From: DASQHW01 sp963837155 | GTDB taxonomy: Bacteria; Actinomycetota; Acidimicrobiia; IMCC26256; PALSA-610 | Reading direction: 5' to 3' | Length of the DNA stretch: 64,000 bases | Assembly: GCA_963837155.1 (NCBI GenBank) | Contig: CAWIMB010000002.1 | Span: 3,100,001-3,164,000, forward strand | Part shown: positions 34,355 to 43,157 of the stretch, piece after piece | Layout: every line of letters starts with the position of its first letter | How positions within the stretch are numbered: position 1 is the stretch's first letter | Program-made: the position numbers and the translations under genes | Notes under the pieces: generated by a model | What the model saw: the letters and a program-made list of their open reading frames with translations, nothing else | What the model was told of the DNA's origin: nothing | Databases searched by the model: none

Positions 34355-35555
34355 TCAACGCGCGAGACGAACCGGCAACACCTTCGAGCGCGTTGTTGAG
34401 GTTCGAACGAACCCGGAGCGGTTCGCCCGTGAGCTCGATCGCCGGGAACGTCGCGAACAGCTCCTCGAAGAACACCTTGCCTTCGAGGCGGGCGAGGTGC
34501 ACGCCGAGACAAAAGTGCTCCGCGATCCCGAACGACAGCTGCGGGTTCGGGTGGCGGTGGATGTCGAAGCGTTGCGGATCGGCGAACACATCCTCGTCAC
34601 GGTTCGCGGACGTGTAGATCATCGCGACCTTGGCGCCGGCCTTGATCGGCACGCCGCGCAGCTCGGTGTCGGCGGTCGCGGTACGGCGGAAATAGTGGAG
34701 CGGGTTGGCCCACCGCAAGATCTCCTCGACCGCGCCCGCGACCAGCGATGGATCCGCCCGGAGCTCGGCAAGCTGCTCCGGGTGCTGCAACAGCGCGAGC
34801 AACCCCGACGACAGCATCGTCTTGGTGGTGTCGTTACCGGCGGTGACCAGCTGCACGAAGAAGCTGCCGAAGTCGATGTCGGTCATGTAGTGGCCGTTGA
34901 AGTCGGTTTCGAGCAGCAGCGTCGTCAGGTCGGCGCGCGGTTCCTCTTGCCGGCGGCGTGCGGCGAACGCGATCGCGTACATCGCCATATCGATCGACGT
35001 GTTCGCCTGCACCTCACTCTGACTCCCGTAGTCGGCGTCCTGGCTGCTCGTGTTCATCTCCGCGAGGCGGTGGATCATCGGCAGGTCTTCGGCCGGAAGG
35101 CCCATCAGCTCGCCGATGACGCGTGACGGCAGTGACGACGTGACGTCGTGCACGAACTCGACGTCGCCCTTCTCCGCCGCGGCCGCCATGATCTCGCGGC
35201 AGATCTCGCGGATCTGGCCCTCCATGTTCGCGATCACGCGTGCCTTGAAGCGGGGCGCGATCGGACGGCGGTAGTCGACGTGTCGCGGCGGATCCATCGC
35301 CAGCAGCATGTTGCGCATCATGTCGAGCGCCGCGGGATCGAGGTTCTCGAGCATCACGCCGCCCTCACTCGCCGAGAACAACAGCGGCTCGCGCGCGACA
35401 TGTACGACGTCGGCGTGTTTCAGGACTGCCCAATAGCCCGGCTCACCCGACATCTCCTGGAAGTAGACGGGGTCCGTGCGCCGCAGCTCAGCGAAGACGT
35501 CGTGCGGCGGCCCGGCGACGTATGCGTCCGGGTCGTAGAGATCGATCGCGGCCAT
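34355..35555 (-). CDS. Cytochrome P450, CYP125/CYP142-like, frameshifted at the C-terminus
   Basis: About 400 residues. The I-helix TAGNDTTKTMLSSGLLAL, K-helix EEILRW, FRRTATADTELRGVPIKAG and heme loop SFGIAEHFCLGVHLARLE are all canonical. The end reads LRVRSNLNNAL, then the frame slips: removing one base near 34391 gives KVLPVRLAR and TGA at 34355, the usual P450 end, so the longer reading to 34260 is rejected. The sequence is closest to steroid/fatty-chain P450s of Actinobacteria. It follows the cupin gene by 8 nt. Confidence 0.87.
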
Positions 35556-35563
35556 CGTCAGGT

Positions 35564-36022
35564 TCAGTCGACGAGGACGGGTGGACGCGGCAGACCCATC
35601 TGCTCACACATCGCGAGATAGAACGCCAGCGAGCCGGCGCCGTCGGCGACGCTCTCGACGTTGCCGTCGGCATCGAGGTTGAGGTTCACGCCGTACATGT
35701 GGAACCACACGCGCGTGTTGTCTTCGATGCACTGCAGCGTGTGTACCGAGCCGGCGGGCTCGTACAGGAACGAGCCGGCGCGGTTCACGTAGTCGTACTC
35801 CTTGTACTTCCATGCGCCCGAGCTCGTGTAGCCCCATACCGGGCCGGTGTGCCGGTGCTTCTGTACCTCGAAGCCATTCATGAAGACGTTTTCGACGATC
35901 CAGAGGCCTTCGCGCTCCTTCACCTGGATCACCTTCAGAAGATTGCCGCCCCCGATATCGACGAACGGCAGCTCGTCGGCGCCGACGTGTACGGCGGACG
36001 GTGCGGACTCGATCAACGCCAT
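35564..36022 (-). CDS. Cupin dioxygenase of the 2,4'-dihydroxyacetophenone dioxygenase type
   Basis: A 152-residue single cupin. GFEVQKHRHTGPVWGYTSSGAWKYKEYDYVNRAGSFLYEPAGSVHTL supplies the two cupin motifs with metal-binding His-x-His, Glu and a late His. The H-R-H-T-G-P-V spacing and RAGSF-YEP-GSVHTL are typical of the DAD family, which cleaves C-C bonds of hydroxyacetophenones. ATG with GGAGGAG ahead. First gene of an operon with a P450, which suggests a ketone or aromatic degradation step. Confidence 0.8.
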   Translation of the reverse strand: MALIESAPSAVHVGADELPFVDIGGGNLLKVIQVKEREGLWIVENVFMNGFEVQKHRHTGPVWGYTSSGAWKYKEYDYVNRAGSFLYEPAGSVHTLQCIEDNTRVWFHMYGVNLNLDADGNVESVADGAGSLAFYLAMCEQMGLPRPPVLVD

Positions 36023-36050
36023 GGTGCTCCTCCGGGTCCCGACCCGCGGG

Positions 36051-36060
36051 AGCCTAGTCT
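36051..36060. promoter_or_regulatory. Overlapping divergent -10 elements
   Basis: AGCCTAGTCT reads TAGTCT on plus, 6 nt before the lipoprotein-hydrolase ATG, and TAGGCT on minus, 28 nt before the cupin start, which has a ribosome site. The hexamers share TA, as at 26595-26604. Confidence 0.55.
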
Positions 36061-36066
36061 CGGCCC

Positions 36067-37047
36067 ATGCGTCGACTCCTTGGTGCGCTGGCCGCATCCG
36101 CGCTCGCGCTCGCGCTGGCGGGATGTGCGAGCGGCACGACGAGCACGGACCAGTCCGCGTCTGCGCTCCCGCCGGCGGCGGCACCCACGACGACTACGAC
36201 GGCGCCGCGTCCCGTGTCGTACGAGGCCGGCACGCGTGAGATGACGTTCGTCGACACGACGCGTTCGACCGACAAGAACAACACCTATCCGGGCGCAGCC
36301 ACACGGACGATTCGCGTCCGCTTCTACTACCCGACAGAGCACGGGCTTCCGGCAACGACGGGCGCGCCGTACCCGGTCCTGCTCTTCAGCCACGGCCACA
36401 ACGGAGTCCCGGAGGGTTATACCGCGCTGCTCAGCGACGTGGCGCGTGCGGGCTACGTCGTCGTCGCGCCCGCATATCCACTGTCGAACGAGAACTCGCC
36501 CGGCGGTGCGAGCGTGTCCGACCTTTCCAACCAGCCGAAGGACGCATCGTTCGTGCTCGACCGCGTCCTCAGCGACACGAACGCGACCAGTTGGCTCCAT
36601 GGTCTCGTCGACGCGACCCGCATCGCCGCCGGGGGGCATTCGCTGGGCGCAATGACGACGTACGGCTTGGTCTACAACCAGTGTTGCCTCGACGAGCGGA
36701 TCAAGGCCGCGGTCATCATCGCCGGCGTCGCGGGCGGCTTCCCCGATCCGTACTTCGCGAACATCGACACCCCGCTGCTCGTGATCCACGGCGACCACGA
36801 CGCGACGTTGCCGATCCGCGGCGACCAGGATGCGTTCCTGCGCGCCAACCCGCCGAAGTTCTTCCTGACGATCCTCGGCGGCACGCACAGCGGCGAGGCG
36901 CGCGGTGGGACGACGCCGGGCCAGCGCGCGGTCACTCGGTCGGTGATCGCGTTCCTCGACCACTACCTCCGAGACGACGGCACACTCGCGCCGCTGCGGG
37001 CGGCGGCGACCAAGCCGGGGCTCACGACCTTCCAAGCGAAGCCGTAG
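36067..37047 (+). CDS. Lipoprotein alpha/beta hydrolase (PAF-acetylhydrolase/chlorophyllase-like)
   Basis: A 326-residue protein. The lipoprotein signal ALAASALALALAGCAS is followed by a Ser/Thr/Pro-rich spacer to residue 50. The hydrolase core has VLLFSHGHNGVPEGY (oxyanion), AAGGHSLGAMTTYG (nucleophile Ser), LLVIHGDHDATLP (Asp) and LGGTHSGE (His). A cell-surface esterase or lipase is expected. Leaderless start: TAGTCT then 6 nt then ATG. It is divergent from the cupin gene. Confidence 0.88.
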   Translation: MRRLLGALAASALALALAGCASGTTSTDQSASALPPAAAPTTTTTAPRPVSYEAGTREMTFVDTTRSTDKNNTYPGAATRTIRVRFYYPTEHGLPATTGAPYPVLLFSHGHNGVPEGYTALLSDVARAGYVVVAPAYPLSNENSPGGASVSDLSNQPKDASFVLDRVLSDTNATSWLHGLVDATRIAAGGHSLGAMTTYGLVYNQCCLDERIKAAVIIAGVAGGFPDPYFANIDTPLLVIHGDHDATLPIRGDQDAFLRANPPKFFLTILGGTHSGEARGGTTPGQRAVTRSVIAFLDHYLRDDGTLAPLRAAATKPGLTTFQAKP

Positions 37048-37060
37048 CCGCATCCGCCGC

Positions 37061-37066
37061 TACGTT
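37061..37066 (+). promoter_or_regulatory. -10 element for leaderless SURF1 gene
   Basis: TACGTT followed by exactly 6 nt and the GTG start. Confidence 0.5.
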
Positions 37067-37072
37067 GCGTCC

Positions 37073-37774
37073 GTGCTGTTGCGTGGACGTTGGCTGGCGG
37101 GGCACGCGCTCGTGCTCGTCATCGCGGGCACGTTCATCGCCCTCGGCTTCTGGCAGTTGGCGCGCAACGGTGAGAAGCAGGAAAAGGTACGTGACGCCAA
37201 GGCGGCGTACGCGGCTCCGGCTCCCGACCTGGGTGCGGTCACGTCACCCCCGACACCGGGAACACACGTGCAGGCGTCGGGAACGTACGACGGTGCCCAC
37301 GAGGTGCTACTGCGGAACCAGGTGCGTGGCGACAAAGACGGTGCCGACCTCTTGACGCTGATGCGCCTCGCGGACGGCAGCGCGGTGTTCGTCGACCGCG
37401 GCTGGGTGGCGTCGGGCGCGACCGCGACTCCCCCTCCGTCGCGCGCGGTCGTCGTGCGCGGCATCGTCCGCGAGTCGCGCCCGCTCGGCGCGCAAGAGGA
37501 AGTGCGGAACGTCGGAGACCGGGTCTCGGTGCCACGCGTCGACCTCGACCGGCTCGACCAGCTCGCCCGTCTCGATGTTCCTCTGCATCGGATATGGATT
37601 CAGGCCCAGTCCCAGCAGCCGCCGCCTCCGTCGAACGCACCCAAGCTGCCCGTGCCGCCGCCGCCGGACCAGGTCAACCATCTGCAGTACACGATCGAAT
37701 GGTTCGCGCTCGCCCTGATCCCGCTTCTCGGTTGGCCGATCGTGCTGTGGCGGGTTACACGCCGGCAGTCGTGA
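37073..37774 (+). CDS. SURF1-family cytochrome oxidase assembly protein
   Basis: A 233-residue protein with one helix at each end (WLAGHALVLVIAGTFIALGFWQLAR and FALALIPLLGWPIVLWRV). The SURF1 blocks are GFWQLARN, VQASGTYDGAHEVLLRN, AVFVDRGWVASG and NHLQYTIEWFALAL. SURF1 proteins help insert heme into cytochrome c oxidase. GTG start, leaderless. Downstream of the surface hydrolase, upstream of the amidohydrolase; no other oxidase gene is in the window. Confidence 0.92.
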   Translation: MLLRGRWLAGHALVLVIAGTFIALGFWQLARNGEKQEKVRDAKAAYAAPAPDLGAVTSPPTPGTHVQASGTYDGAHEVLLRNQVRGDKDGADLLTLMRLADGSAVFVDRGWVASGATATPPPSRAVVVRGIVRESRPLGAQEEVRNVGDRVSVPRVDLDRLDQLARLDVPLHRIWIQAQSQQPPPPSNAPKLPVPPPPDQVNHLQYTIEWFALALIPLLGWPIVLWRVTRRQS

Positions 37775-37777
37775 GGC

Positions 37778-37783
37778 AATACT
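37778..37783 (+). promoter_or_regulatory. -10 element for leaderless amidohydrolase gene
   Basis: AATACT followed by 6 nt and the ATG at 37790. Confidence 0.45.
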
Positions 37784-37789
37784 CGCGGC

Positions 37790-38939
37790 ATGCCGTACGC
37801 CGAAGGCCGCACGTACTACGACGCCGATAGTCACCTCATGGAATTGTCGGGCTGGCTCGCCGGCTACGCGGATCCCGATGTACGCGAGCGAATCCGTCCG
37901 CTTTACCTCGGCGGCGCCGGCAGCGCTCGCCGACGACGCGGTACGCGCGGCCGAGGCTCGCCGGGGCGACCGTGACGCGGCCGCCCAGCTCGAAGCGAAC
38001 GTGATGGGAGCGAAGGGCTGGAACGCGCTCGGCGCCTTCGATCCGGCCGAACGCTCTCGTGCGCTCGATCTGCTGGGCTTCGACGCCCAGCTCGTGTTCA
38101 GCACGTTCGCCCCGACGCAATTCGCATCCGACGACGACCTCGACCTCTTGTACGGCGGCACCCGTGCGCACAACCGGGCGATGGTCGATTTCTGCGCGGC
38201 CGACCGTCGCCTCATCCCGGTCGGGTTCGTTCCCCTCACGGACGCCGAGCTCGCAATCCAGGCGACGCGTGAGGCGATCGCCATGGGATGTCGCGCGATC
38301 CTCGTCCCCTCGGCACCGCCCCGCGCCAAGTCGCCGACACACCCCGACTACTGGCCGCTGTGGGCGCACCTCGAGGAAACCGGAGTGCCGTTCATGCTGC
38401 ACGTCGGCGGCGGCGGCCGCCCGTTGCGGCGCGCGTGGCACGAGAACGGCAAGCCGCCGGTGACCGACTTCCTCGGCGGCGGAGAGAACGTGCGTTCCAA
38501 GGACTACATGGTGTTGCACCATCCGCCCGAGACGTTCCTGGCGTGCATGGCGCTCGACGGCGTGTTCGAAGCGTTTCCGGGGCTGCGAGGCGGCTGCATC
38601 GAGCAAGGCGCGCTCTGGGTCGTGACGTTGCTGCAACGTCTTGACATCGCGCAGGGAACGTTCCAGAAGACCGAGCCGGCATTGCGGTTGCCGCTGACGG
38701 CGAGCGACTACCTGCGGCGCCAGGTGAAGTTCACGCCGTTCCCCACCGAGCCCGTCGGGTGGATGATCGAACAGGCCGGTGCGGAGCTGTTCATGTTCTC
38801 ATCTGACTACCCGCACCCCGAGGGTGGGCGCGATCCCCTCGGTCGCTTCGAGGCGACGCTCGGCACGGCGGGCGCCGACGCCCGCGACCGCTTCTACCGC
38901 GCGAACTTCGCGGACATGATGGGCGCCGCAATCTCGTAG
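37790..38939 (+). CDS. Amidohydrolase-2 family protein, frameshifted
   Basis: About 383 residues. The first frame gives YYDADSHLMELSGWLAGYADPDVRERI with the entry D-x-D-x-H metal motif. The frame changes near 37915. The rest has NRAMVDFCAADRRLIPVGFVPL, FMLHVGGGG, GGCIEQGALWVV and the closing FSSDYPHPEGGRDPLGRFEATL, which carries the last metal Asp. Span 3n+1. These enzymes include aromatic decarboxylases and hydrolases of the ACMSD type. A hairpin follows the stop. Confidence 0.85.
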
Positions 38940-38948
38940 CGAAACGAG

Positions 38949-38986
38949 TGCAGCGCGCGCCCCGAGGGACGCCGCGCTGCGCTGCA
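38949..38986. terminator. Hairpin between convergent genes
   Basis: TGCAGCGC pairs with GCGCTGCA (38979-38986), or GCAGCGCG with CGCGCTGC (38973-38980). Either fold gives an 8-bp GC-rich stem between the amidohydrolase stop and the convergent secreted-protein stop. No T-tract. Confidence 0.5.
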
Positions 38987-39008
38987 AACGTTGCTTGTGC
39001 TCGACGGC

Positions 39009-39563
39009 TTACGGGCAGTCGAGGTCGAACTTCGCCTTGTCGAGGGAACCGTTGTACGTGAAGACGACACCATCGGCGTTGTCCGTGATTGTTGTGTTCA
39101 GGACACCCGTGGTGGCGCTCGTCTCGGTGAGCGTCGTGGTCTGGCTGTAGGTCTTGCCCTTGTTGGCCTTGCCCGACGCCTTGCCGGTCGTGCTGGCGAG
39201 CTGCGCCGACGCCTGGTCGGTGCAGGTCAGCGACGTGAACTCCTTGAAGGAGTACGTGGTCTTGGTGAGCGCGTCCTTGACCTTGTACGAACCCTTGATC
39301 TCACCGGCGTGCTTGCCGGTTGCATCACGCTTCAGGCTCGCCGAGAAGCTTCCGCACTTCGGCTTGCCCTTGGTCGGGGTCGTGCAGGCGGGTGCCTGCA
39401 AGGTGCCCTTTGCCTTCACCTTGGCCTGTTGCGTCGGATACGCGGCCGCGGACGGGCCGTCACCGGAAGCCGCATACGCGAGCAACGAGGTGCCGAGCAG
39501 CCCGAAGACGGCGATCAGCGCAACGAGACTCGCCTTACGTGTGCGATGTAGACGCATAACCAT
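39009..39563 (-). CDS. Secreted protein of unknown family
   Basis: A 184-residue protein. The Sec signal peptide is MRLHRTRKASLVALIAVFGLLGTSLLAYA with a likely cut after AYA or AAS. The mature part is rich in Thr, Lys and Ser and probably beta-stranded, with four cysteines (APACTTP, PKCGSF, LTCTD, DLDCP). It has repeated TTTLTET-like strands and no catalytic motif. GGGAGG lies before the ATG at 39563. Probably an exported structural or binding protein; family unknown. Confidence 0.7.
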   Translation of the reverse strand: MVMRLHRTRKASLVALIAVFGLLGTSLLAYAASGDGPSAAAYPTQQAKVKAKGTLQAPACTTPTKGKPKCGSFSASLKRDATGKHAGEIKGSYKVKDALTKTTYSFKEFTSLTCTDQASAQLASTTGKASGKANKGKTYSQTTTLTETSATTGVLNTTITDNADGVVFTYNGSLDKAKFDLDCP

Positions 39564-39773
39564 GTGCGAACCATCCTCCCCTGCGACACTTCCTACCAAT
39601 AGGTAACCGCCCCTCGGCGGGAGTCTGGAAGCGGTGGGGTTCGCCGCGCAATGACCGTCCGCCGTTTCCGAATTCTACTGATTTACGAACCTTCTGCAAA
39701 GGCCGCTCCAGCGGACAAGCCACCCAGAATGGGCGGGTGGTGAGTACAGCGGGGCGCTCGAACCGGTGGCTAC

Positions 39774-39779
39774 TAGTGT
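39774..39779 (+). promoter_or_regulatory. -10 element for leaderless bioB
   Basis: TAGTGT followed by 7 nt and the ATG at 39787. No ribosome site is present, which fits a leaderless start. Confidence 0.45.
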
Positions 39780-39786
39780 CCGCGCC

Positions 39787-40848
39787 ATGCCGCTCGCCAT
39801 CGCCGAGCGTGCGCTCCTCCACGAGCGCCGCCGCCTCACACGCGACGAAGCGCTCGCCGTCGCGCACCTCCCGCTGGACGAGCTGCCGTCGCTGATCGCA
39901 CTAGCGCACAAGGTGCGGCTCGCATGGTGCGGTCCGGAGGTGGAGCTCGAGAGCCTGATCAACGCCAAGTCCGGCGCGTGCCCCGAGGACTGCGCGTTCT
40001 GCTCGCAGTCGGTGCGCTTCCACACCGGCGTCGACGTCTATGCGTTCCTCGACCACGACGAGATCCTCGAAGCCGCGCGGGCGACGCGCGCCGCCGGCGC
40101 GACCCAGTTCTGCATCGTCGTTGCGGTCCGGGGACCAGAAGAGCGGTTGCTTCGTCGGGTCATCGAAGCCGTCGACATGGTGCAGCGGGAAACCGGCCTC
40201 GAGGTTGCCTGTTCGCTCGGGTTGCTGACCGCCGCGCAAGCCGAGCGGCTCGCCGCCGCGGGTGTGCGTCGCTACAACCACAACCTCGAGACGTGCCGAG
40301 AGCGCTTCCCAACGATCTGCACGACGCATTCATACGACGACCGGGTGGAGACCGCCCGGCTCGCTCGCGACGCGGGCATGGAACTGTGCTGCGGCGGCAT
40401 CCTCGGCATGGGCGAGACCCTCGAGCAGCGCGTCGACTTCGCGTTCGAGCTGGCCGAGCTCGAACCGTGCGAAGTGCCGGTGAACTTGCTCGACCCGCGT
40501 CCCGGAACGCCGCTCGGCGACCAGACGACGCTCTCACCGCGCGCCGCGCTACAAGCGATCGCGCTGTTCCGCCTGATCCTTCCGTCGACGTGGCTGCGGC
40601 TCGCCGGCGGACGCGAACGCGTGCTCGGCGAACTCCAGGGCATGGGCATGCTCGCGGGCGCGAATGCGTTGATCGTCGGCAACTACCTCACGACGATCGG
40701 GCGCTCTCCCGAGGATGATCACGCGCTGCTCGAAGCGCTCGGCATGCCGGTCGCCGACGGCCCCGGCGAGGGTCGCTTCGTCGTCGACGCCACCGGCGCC
40801 CACGCCCGCCCGGCGCGCCGGAAGACCATCCCCGTGCAACTTGCGTGA
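39787..40848 (+). CDS. bioB: Biotin synthase
   Basis: A 353-residue radical SAM enzyme. The [4Fe-4S] motif is CPEDCAFCSQS with Cys65, Cys69 and Cys72. Cysteines for the sacrificial [2Fe-2S] cluster occur in TQFCIVV and LEVACSLG, and further blocks are RYNHNLET, GMELCCGGILGMGET and PVNLLDPRPGTPL. It inserts sulfur into dethiobiotin to make biotin. No other bio gene is nearby. An upstream in-frame GTG at 39766 is possible, but the -10 element favours 39787. An IS30 element begins 9 nt after its stop. Confidence 0.95.
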   Translation: MPLAIAERALLHERRRLTRDEALAVAHLPLDELPSLIALAHKVRLAWCGPEVELESLINAKSGACPEDCAFCSQSVRFHTGVDVYAFLDHDEILEAARATRAAGATQFCIVVAVRGPEERLLRRVIEAVDMVQRETGLEVACSLGLLTAAQAERLAAAGVRRYNHNLETCRERFPTICTTHSYDDRVETARLARDAGMELCCGGILGMGETLEQRVDFAFELAELEPCEVPVNLLDPRPGTPLGDQTTLSPRAALQAIALFRLILPSTWLRLAGGRERVLGELQGMGMLAGANALIVGNYLTTIGRSPEDDHALLEALGMPVADGPGEGRFVVDATGAHARPARRKTIPVQLA

Positions 40849-40856
40849 CGTACTCG

Positions 40857-40883
40857 GGGCGGTTTCACGCGGTGGCCGCGACA
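40857..40883 (+). repeat. IS30 left terminal inverted repeat
   Basis: Begins GGGCGGTTTCACGCGGTGG and ends CCGCGACA; pairs with 42037-42063. Confidence 0.85.
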
Positions 40884-42022
40884 AGTTCGTTGAATCGTTG
40901 GGCTGGAGTATCCCATCCGAGGGTCTTGCGGGGTCGACGGTTGAGCTTGATGGCGATGTCGTCGAGGTCGTCTTGGCTGTAGGGCGACAGGTCGGTGCCT
41001 TTGGGGAGGAAGCGTCGCACGAGGCCGTTCCAGTTCTCGTTGGTGCCGCGCTGCCAGGGTGAGTGCGGATCGCAGAAGAACACGTCGATGCCGGTGGCGA
41101 CGCGGAACTGGACGTGTGCCGCGAGCTCGCCGCCCTGGTCCCAGGTCAACGAGCGGGCGAGATGGGTGGGAAGTCGGCGCATCGCGATTGTCAGGCGTTC
41201 GGCGACATGGGCCGCGGCGCGCTCTTCGATCTTTACGAGCATCCCCATACGGGTGCTGCGTTCCACGATCGTCGCGACGGCGCTGAGACCGTCTTTGCCG
41301 ATCACCAGATCGCCTTCCCAATGGCCGGGCACGGCTCGGTCGGCGGCCTCGGCGGGCCGCGCGGCGATGTTCACCATGTCTTTGATGCGCGCACCCTTGG
41401 CGCGTGTGCCCTGGCGTGGGTGGCGGCGCACACGACCCGACGGCAAGCACGCCAACAGTTCTTTGCGTAGCTCGCCTTTGGCCTGCACGTAGACGGCTTG
41501 GTAGATCGCTTCATGCGACACCCACCACTGTGGCTCGTGCGGATGCTCCAGACGTAATGACACCGCGATCTGCTCCGGTGACCAGCCCTCGGTCCGTAAC
41601 AGGTCAACAACGTGTTCCCACAACCACGGCCGCTGTTCGAACCAGCGCCGCTTGGGGCGACGTGCGACTTGATCGGCCCGATCCTGCGCTCGATACGCGC
41701 GATACCGCTTCCGGCCACCGTTCGCTGCGATGTCCCGGCCCACCGTCCCCCGATGACAACCGATCCGTTTCGCGATGTTGCTATCCGACTCGCCGCGGTC
41801 GATCCCGACCCGGATCTCTTCACGAGCCTCGAGCGTCAACGCACCAGGCCGACATTTGCGGTCGCGCAGCACGACCACATCCTGTTCAGCAACGCGCGCG
41901 CACACCGTCCTTTCCGAGATCCCAGCCAACGCCGCCGCCTCGGCATACGTCGCACCCGCGCCACCGCCGCCAACGCGACCCTGACCACCGACCACGGCAC
42001 CCGACGATTGGCCACCACGCAC
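40865..42022 (-). CDS. IS30-family transposase
   Basis: About 385 residues from a GTG at 42022; the exact start is uncertain. N-terminal helix-turn-helix regions include YAEAAALAGISERTVCARV and SNIAKRIGCHRGTVGRDI. The DDE catalytic domain has Asp in GHWEGDLVIGK, Asp in LTWDQGGELA and Glu in QRGTNENWNGLVRRFLPKGT, the IS30 signature. VERSTRMGMLVKIE and NRRPRKTLGWDTPAQRF complete the domain. All catalytic residues are present and the frame is unbroken, so it may be active. Confidence 0.93.
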   Translation of the reverse strand: MRGGQSSGAVVGGQGRVGGGGAGATYAEAAALAGISERTVCARVAEQDVVVLRDRKCRPGALTLEAREEIRVGIDRGESDSNIAKRIGCHRGTVGRDIAANGGRKRYRAYRAQDRADQVARRPKRRWFEQRPWLWEHVVDLLRTEGWSPEQIAVSLRLEHPHEPQWWVSHEAIYQAVYVQAKGELRKELLACLPSGRVRRHPRQGTRAKGARIKDMVNIAARPAEAADRAVPGHWEGDLVIGKDGLSAVATIVERSTRMGMLVKIEERAAAHVAERLTIAMRRLPTHLARSLTWDQGGELAAHVQFRVATGIDVFFCDPHSPWQRGTNENWNGLVRRFLPKGTDLSPYSQDDLDDIAIKLNRRPRKTLGWDTPAQRFNELVAATA

Positions 42023-42036
42023 CCCCGAGATCAGGA

Positions 42037-42063
42037 TGTCGCGGTCACCACTTGAGGCCGCCC
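42037..42063 (-). repeat. IS30 right terminal inverted repeat
   Basis: On the minus strand begins GGGCGGCCTCAAGTGGTGA and ends CCGCGACA; pairs with 40857-40883. Confidence 0.85.
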
Positions 42064-42066
42064 GGC

Positions 42067-42672
42067 TCACAGCCGAATTCGCCACGCAAGTTCGTGGAGG
42101 TGGGTGGTCTCGTTGTACGACAGCAGGTAGGCGCTGCCGTCGGGCCGGGCGCCCACCCGGGTCACCGACGCGAGGCTGAGCTGCATGCGCCACGTCGCGC
42201 GCTCGTCGATGCCGAGCGCAGTGCAGACGGCTGCCTTGATCGGCGACACGTGGCTCACCGCGACCACGAGGTCGTCGCCGAGCACATCGGCACAGAACGA
42301 TGCGACGCGCGCGGTCACGGCGACGAGCGATTCGCCGTCGGGCGGTGCGAACGCCGGATCGGCGCGCCACGCGGCCCAGTCCTCGCGCGCCACGTCCGCG
42401 AGCCGCACACCGTCCCAAGCGCCGTAGTCGAGCTCGATCAACCGCTCGTCGATCTCGACCGCAAGGCCGTGGCGCGCCGCGATCGCGGCGGCGCTGTCTC
42501 GGGCGCGCAGCAACGGGCTGGTGACGACGCGCGTGACGGGCTCCGATGCGAACGCGTCCGCGAGCGCCCGCGCCTGCGCGGCGCCGACCTCGCTCAACGG
42601 CTCATCGAGCCGGCCCTGCAACCGGCCCCCCGCATTGACCGCGGTCTGACCGTGCCTGGCAAAAGCGATCAC
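42067..42672 (-). CDS. Histidine phosphatase family protein
   Basis: A 201-residue protein. The catalytic RHG motif is FARHGQTAVNAGGRLQG near residue 6, LIELDYGAWDG follows, and the second His is in VVAVSHVSPIKAAV. In mycobacteria a CobC-like phosphatase of this kind is fused behind RNase H in one protein (Rv2228c type). Here it is a separate gene in the same operon, two genes after RNase H. GTG start overlapping the upstream stop by 4 nt. Substrate not clear; alpha-ribazole phosphate is one option. Confidence 0.9.
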   Translation of the reverse strand: MIAFARHGQTAVNAGGRLQGRLDEPLSEVGAAQARALADAFASEPVTRVVTSPLLRARDSAAAIAARHGLAVEIDERLIELDYGAWDGVRLADVAREDWAAWRADPAFAPPDGESLVAVTARVASFCADVLGDDLVVAVSHVSPIKAAVCTALGIDERATWRMQLSLASVTRVGARPDGSAYLLSYNETTHLHELAWRIRL

Positions 42673-43157
42673 ACCGCTTCCTCGCTGATCGTGAGGCGAC
42701 CGGTGCGAAGAAACGCGCGGCGCCGGACCGGGTCGCGGAGCCCGAAACGCGTCCACGTCCAGCACGCGGCCGCGAGTCCGAGCAGTTCCTCTACCACGAC
42801 GACAGGCCACGCGGGCAGCAGCGGAGCGTCGGGGCGGTCCACGCCGAACGCGGGCCACCAGAACACTTCTTTGTGCGCCCACGACGCGGCGAGGACGAGC
42901 CCTGCGAACCAGCCGATCGACAGGCTCAGCGTGCGCCGGCGGCGCAACCGGTGGCCGCGCCCGGTTGTCGCGAGCATCGTGACTGTCAACACCACGACCG
43001 CGACGAGCAGCGTGTGCGCGTACGACTGGGCCCGGAACGGCGCGTCGATCACCTCCGGCAGCAGCGCACCGACCGCGACGAGCCGGAAGTCGAGCCCGGA
43101 GCTCTGGAAGACGTTCCACACGCCGAAGATCGCGCCGAACGCGAGCCACAGAACCAT
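42669..43157 (-). CDS. Membrane protein, possibly metal-dependent hydrolase-like (DUF457 type)
   Basis: A 162-residue protein with about four helices. Histidines occur at YAHTLLVAVVVLTV and ASWAHKEVFWWPAFG, an arrangement reminiscent of the membrane-bound YdjM/DUF457 hydrolases (H-T/S-L-L and H-x-x-x-W-W-P), but the match is weak. It overlaps RNase H by 1 nt and the phosphatase by 4 nt, so it is embedded in that operon. Function unknown. Confidence 0.65.
   Translation of the reverse strand: MVLWLAFGAIFGVWNVFQSSGLDFRLVAVGALLPEVIDAPFRAQSYAHTLLVAVVVLTVTMLATTGRGHRLRRRRTLSLSIGWFAGLVLAASWAHKEVFWWPAFGVDRPDAPLLPAWPVVVVEELLGLAAACWTWTRFGLRDPVRRRAFLRTGRLTISEEAV

Larger units (their letters stand above)
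40857..42063 (-). mobile_element. IS30-family insertion sequence
   Basis: A 1207-bp element with one transposase gene and 27-bp imperfect terminal inverted repeats (22 of 27 match). It fills the gap between the stop of bioB (40848) and the stop of the histidine phosphatase gene (42067), so it disrupts no gene. I cannot define a target duplication confidently. Confidence 0.9.

Noticed and set aside
40850..42070. Target-site duplication of the IS30 element
   Set aside because: The bases outside the repeats do not match clearly for 2-4 bp with either reasonable boundary.
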